From JANMQK01 sp031370485 (lineage in GTDB: Bacteria; Acidobacteriota; Polarisedimenticolia; Gp22-AA2), in contig JANMQK010000016.1 of NCBI GenBank assembly GCA_031370485.1, positions 1-8,775 on the forward strand: DNA of 8,775 nt. Direction: 5' to 3'. Positions 7,152 to 8,775 of this stretch are shown here, in pieces. The position numbers were made by a program, and so were the translations under genes. Position 1 is the stretch's first letter. Every line of letters starts with the position of its first letter. The notes beneath the pieces are model-generated. The model ran no database searches. It worked only from the letters and a program-made list of their open reading frames with translations, and was not told the origin of the DNA.

Positions 7152-7558
7152 GCGACCCTGAAGCCGCTGGCGCGAGCGGCAACGCCAAGCGCCGCGTCGT
7201 GTGTCGCGAACACGAGGTCGGCAGAGGAAGATTCCCGCCACAGCATGGCCGTGGCCAGGTGGATGGCGTCGAGGGTGCCGATCGGAGTCGGAAGAGGAAG
7301 CGACGCCCTTGCCAGGATCGGCCGGGTGGGCTCCACGACCTCGATTTCTTCGAGCAGCCGATAGACCGCCTCCCGGCGGATCGCCAGGTCCTGGTCGGAG
7401 ATGGCGCCGCGCAACCGGAGGCGATCGAGAGTCCGAAGGCACTCGACCTCGGCAAGGGCGCTGACGATGCCTTCCTTGACGGTCCGCCATTCCTTCAACC
7501 TGCCACGCTGTCCTAGGACCATCCGCAGCAGAACCGACGAGTCGAGATAGGCGATCAC
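7142..7558 (-). CDS. PIN-domain toxin, VapC-like ribonuclease
   Basis: A 138-residue PIN-domain protein, normal for VapC. It starts IAYLDSSVLLR, placing the first metal-binding Asp at D6. The other expected acidic residues are E39 in SALAEVECLRTL, D97 in GTLDAIHLATA and D121 in ATHDAAL; the protein ends with AARASGFRV, a usual PIN ending. VapC toxins are Mg-dependent endoribonucleases that cleave tRNA or rRNA and are inhibited by a cognate antitoxin. The GTG at 7558 was chosen because it sits just before the first beta-strand and 13 bases after the antitoxin stop. A longer frame from TTG 7618, inside the antitoxin gene, would add 20 residues with no resemblance to PIN proteins. No good Shine-Dalgarno sequence is visible, so translation is probably coupled to the antitoxin. 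The active-site residues look intact. Confidence 0.9.
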   Translation of the reverse strand: MIAYLDSSVLLRMVLGQRGRLKEWRTVKEGIVSALAEVECLRTLDRLRLRGAISDQDLAIRREAVYRLLEEIEVVEPTRPILARASLPLPTPIGTLDAIHLATAMLWRESSSADLVFATHDAALGVAARASGFRVAGT

Positions 7559-7571
7559 GACAGAGAGCCGG

Positions 7572-7835
7572 TCATCGATCGACCTGCCTCTCCTCGAGAA
7601 GCAGGGCGACCGCGTCAACGTCGAGCTTCAGAGGGGGCGGCAGCCGGACATCCTGCAGGGTGGGGACGCGCCGCATGGGCTTGCGCACCCTGAGAGGTTC
7701 GGCCTCGGCACCGTAGGGTAAAAGCCGGGCAATAGGGGTCTGCCGGTCCATGACCGTGTACGTCTCGCCGCGCCGGACCTGGCGGAGGTGCTCGCTGAGG
7801 CGCGCCTTGAGCTCCGCGATCCTCACCTTCTTCAT
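7572..7835 (-). CDS. Phd/YefM-family antitoxin of the adjacent PIN toxin
   Basis: An 87-residue protein starting MKKVRIAELKARLSEHLR, with GETYTVMDRQTPIARLLP at 27-44. This is the standard Phd/YefM DNA-binding fold (xAExKxxLSxxLxxVxxGE, then DRxxPxAxL). The C-terminal tail, LLLEERQVDR at 78-87, is the toxin-neutralising type of extension seen in antitoxins paired with VapC. The antitoxin gene precedes the toxin gene by 13 bases, the classical order. The frame is open 9 codons upstream to GTG 7862, but those codons read through the promoter and inverted repeat and do not resemble the family, so ATG 7835 is preferred. There is no Shine-Dalgarno sequence before this ATG. The -10 box ends 6 bases upstream, so the mRNA may be leaderless. 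Expected behaviour is autorepression of its own promoter, alone or with the toxin. Confidence 0.9.
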   Translation of the reverse strand: MKKVRIAELKARLSEHLRQVRRGETYTVMDRQTPIARLLPYGAEAEPLRVRKPMRRVPTLQDVRLPPPLKLDVDAVALLLEERQVDR

Positions 7836-7841
7836 GACCAG

Positions 7842-7870
7842 AAGATAGTCATATCTAGTCACAACGTCAA
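7842..7870 (-). promoter_or_regulatory. Sigma70-type promoter of the Phd-PIN operon
   Basis: On the minus strand TTGACG (7865-7870) is followed by a 17-base spacer and TATCTT (7842-7847). The -35 box matches 5 of 6 consensus positions and the spacing is ideal. The -10 box ends 6 bases before the antitoxin ATG, so the predicted start of transcription falls on or next to the A of the ATG. Confidence 0.6.
7843..7856. promoter_or_regulatory. Inverted repeat over the -10 region, candidate antitoxin operator
   Basis: AGATA-GTCA-TATCT is a perfect 5-base inverted repeat with a 4-base centre. It covers the -10 hexamer and part of the spacer of the Phd-PIN promoter. Phd/YefM antitoxins bind short palindromes at their own promoters, so this is the natural operator candidate. 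Binding itself is inferred. Confidence 0.5.
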
Positions 7871-7876
7871 GGGGTG

Positions 7877-7899
7877 GGATTGGGAAGGCAGGATTGGGA
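7877..7899. repeat. Two direct copies of GGATTGGGA
   Basis: GGATTGGGA occurs at 7877-7885 and again at 7891-7899, a 14-base period, just upstream of the Phd-PIN promoter and downstream of the 49-codon ORF. It could be a regulator site or a remnant of a short repeat. With only two copies, chance is not excluded. Confidence 0.35.
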
Positions 7900-7910
7900 C
7901 ATGTCAGTTT

Positions 7911-8060
7911 CTAGTCTCGGTCTTCGCGCGACGGAGGCTCATCCAGGCCGCGCCATTCTTCGGCGATCTTCAGATCGCGTTCCGCGTGGCGAAGCGCGCC
8001 CTCTTTCAGTAGGCGACGGAGCCGTGTCTTCCCGACCGAGGCCACGTCACGATGCATCAT
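7911..8060 (-). CDS. Small hypothetical protein, 49 residues
   Basis: This ORF reads MMHRDVASVGKTRLRRLL, then KEGALRHAERDLKIAEEWRG, and ends in an acidic tail, PPSREDRD. I do not recognise a named family. The centre (about 11-38) looks like one long, highly charged amphipathic helix; the AERDLKIAEEW portion recalls C-terminal helices of small antitoxins, but this is only a resemblance. Support for a real gene comes from translation signals: GGAGGAGA (8069-8076) lies 8 bases before the first ATG and is the best Shine-Dalgarno sequence on the minus strand here. The gene lies 35 bases downstream of the XRE frame and about 75 bases upstream of the Phd antitoxin, all in the same direction. It has no membrane segment or signal peptide. 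Either of the two consecutive ATGs could be used. Confidence 0.55.
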   Translation of the reverse strand: MMHRDVASVGKTRLRRLLKEGALRHAERDLKIAEEWRGLDEPPSREDRD

Positions 8061-8068
8061 GCTGATTG

Positions 8069-8076
8069 TCTCCTCC
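8069..8076 (-). promoter_or_regulatory. Shine-Dalgarno sequence of the 49-residue ORF
   Basis: GGAGGAGA on the minus strand, 8 bases before the ATG at 8060. It is the main evidence that the small ORF is translated, since most other minus-strand genes here lack such a site. Confidence 0.6.
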
Positions 8077-8095
8077 GTGCCTTGCCACGGGCCTT

Positions 8096-8356
8096 CTATT
8101 GAAACCGGCTGATGACGATCTCGCCGTCGGGGAACTCCGCGATGATCTTGAGCCTGGCCCCCATCGCCTCGAGGACGCGTCGCAGTGTGCTGATGTACAT
8201 GTCGTACTGGTCTTCCATCTTGGAGATGGCGGTCTGGTTCACCCGCAGCGTGCCGGCCAACTCCTGCTGCGTAAGGCGGAGGGCCCGGCGAAGTTGCTTC
8301 AGAGAGATCTCCCGCAGGATTTGGTCGCGCCGGGGAAGGTCATAAAGCGCGATCAG
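8096..8356 (-). pseudogene. XRE-family helix-turn-helix protein (antitoxin-like), no canonical start codon
   Basis: Read on the minus strand this frame gives an 86-codon segment with an unmistakable XRE HTH. SLKQLRRALRLTQQELA is at 18-34, then LRVNQTAISKMED (37-49), the recognition-helix region. It continues MYISTLRRVLEAMGARLKIIAEFPDGE (53-79), the C-terminal pattern of HigA-type and orphan XRE antitoxins. The C-terminus and HTH are intact. The frame stays open upstream to a stop at 8540, but contains no ATG, GTG or TTG before the TTG at 8260, which lies inside the HTH. The span given starts at a CTG (8356) as a possible non-standard start. The usual N-terminal lead-in of such proteins is missing or scrambled, so a truncated or frameshifted relic is likely; a CTG or AUC start is the alternative. 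No HigB/RelE toxin is adjacent. Type set to pseudogene for the missing start; domain identity is confident. Confidence 0.6.
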
Positions 8357-8389
8357 GAATGTTTGTGCACCGTAGGCCCGGGGAGGAGA

Positions 8390-8418
8390 TTGCGTACGTA
8401 GAACATCGCACCTATCAT
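8390..8418 (+). promoter_or_regulatory. Sigma70-type promoter of the DUF6364-like gene
   Basis: TTGCGT (8390-8395), a 17-base spacer, then TATCAT (8413-8418), followed by 6 bases and the ATG at 8425. A GTACG (8394-8398) and a CGTAC (8420-8424) face each other across the spacer and -10 box and may be half-sites of an operator. The predicted transcript would begin at the ATG. Confidence 0.5.
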
Positions 8419-8424
8419 TCGTAC

Positions 8425-8664
8425 ATGGCCAGGCTGACCCTGAACGTGGATGCGGGTGTCGTGGCGCGCGCCAAGCGCCATGCGGCGAGGCACGGGACCT
8501 CCGTATCGCGCCTGGTGGAGGGGCTGCTGGTGCTGGCGATCAGGGGCGCCCGCGAGGACGAAGAGGTTCTCCCGCCAGTCCTGGCGCGTCTGCGGGCCGA
8601 GCTGAAAGGCCCGTCCGCCGACTCGGCCGCGTACCGCCGATACCTGGGGCGCAAGTACCGTTGA
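8425..8664 (+). CDS. DUF6364-like small protein, probable antitoxin of a PIN-type toxin
   Basis: A 79-residue protein beginning MARLTLNVDAGVVARAKRHA, then RHGTSVSRLVEGLL (22-35). This is a ribbon-helix-helix-like N-terminus: a beta-strand followed by two helices separated by a GTS turn. It ends AYRRYLGRKYR (69-79), a C-terminal signature typical of DUF6364 proteins, which are usually found directly upstream of PIN-domain toxins and regarded as their antitoxins. Role: DNA binding and toxin neutralisation (inferred). The frame is open 22 codons further upstream, but those codons run through the promoter, so ATG 8425 is preferred. No Shine-Dalgarno sequence lies at the right distance; the GGGGAGGAG run at 8380-8388 is too far away. 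No intact toxin gene follows within the window. Confidence 0.75.
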   Translation: MARLTLNVDAGVVARAKRHAARHGTSVSRLVEGLLVLAIRGAREDEEVLPPVLARLRAELKGPSADSAAYRRYLGRKYR

Positions 8665-8774
8665 GGCTCATCCTCTCCGCGCGGGCACGCAGGGTCGGCT
8701 TCCGCTCCTCGCCGGGCCGCCCATGTCGCGGCTCGGAGAACAAGGCCGAGGCAAGAGCGGCGTTGAGCGAATGA
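8661..8774 (+). other. Short ORF overlapping the stop of the DUF6364-like gene; possible toxin remnant
   Basis: The last 111 bases hold no confident gene. A 37-codon frame starts with TTG inside the TTGA that ends the DUF6364-like gene, a usual position for a coupled toxin gene, and reads MRLILSARARRVGF before drifting into Arg/Ser/Glu-rich sequence and stopping at 8772-8774. MRLIL is a common opening of PIN toxins, but the following Asp is absent, so an active PIN protein is not encoded. It may be a deleted toxin gene or chance. A separate ATG frame from 8723 runs off the window end without recognisable content. Confidence 0.2.
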
Positions 8775-8775
8775 G

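Noticed and set aside
7559..7618. Longer PIN toxin starting at TTG 7618
   Set aside because: The added 20 residues overlap the antitoxin tail in another frame and do not resemble PIN N-termini; GTG 7558 fits the family start.
8066..8401. Plus-strand open frame of 111 codons
   Set aside because: Antisense to the XRE HTH frame, which has clear homology features; the plus-strand product resembles nothing.
1..8775. tRNA, rRNA, CRISPR arrays, transposases and riboswitches
   Set aside because: I looked for repeated spacer-like units, cloverleaf sequences, transposase motifs and long structured leaders, and saw none.

Overview
The window is high-GC bacterial DNA, tightly packed with genes. GTG starts are common and adjacent genes overlap or nearly touch. 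The gene set fits a GC-rich chromosome such as an Acidobacteriota-like or deltaproteobacterial-like soil or sediment bacterium. That placement is inferred from gene content and base composition, not from a marker gene.

Left part (1-7113, all + strand): a glycogen (alpha-glucan) operon. It begins inside glgC (ADP-glucose pyrophosphorylase, N-terminus outside the window). Next comes a 730-residue GH57 alpha-glucan-acting enzyme whose GTG start overlaps the glgC stop, then a GalT-family hexose-1-phosphate nucleotidylyltransferase, then glgA (glycogen synthase). A DoxX-family membrane protein with a strong Shine-Dalgarno sequence and a stand-alone class I glutamine amidotransferase follow in the same direction. 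GlgC would make ADP-glucose and GlgA would polymerise it. The GH57 enzyme would trim, branch or transfer glucan chains. The GalT-like protein would exchange nucleotidyl groups between sugar phosphates, feeding or draining the nucleotide-sugar pool. No GlgB-type branching enzyme is present in the window.

Right part (7114-8775): an accessory patch of small toxin-antitoxin-type genes. On the minus strand lie a PIN-domain toxin (VapC-like) behind a Phd/YefM antitoxin, then, further upstream, a 49-codon ORF with a very good ribosome-binding site and an XRE-type HTH frame that has no canonical start codon. On the plus strand is a DUF6364-like small antitoxin-type protein whose usual PIN partner is absent or reduced to a 37-codon ORF.

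The main non-routine observations are in the right part. The Phd and DUF6364-like genes have the same promoter layout: a -35 box, 17 bp, a -10 box, then exactly 6 bp to the ATG. This predicts leaderless mRNAs from both. An inverted repeat overlaps the Phd -10 box and is a good candidate autoregulatory operator. In the left part, GlgA carries Gln where the canonical KxGGL motif has Lys, and the GalT-like protein has HPHSQ at its active site and sits between glycogen genes.
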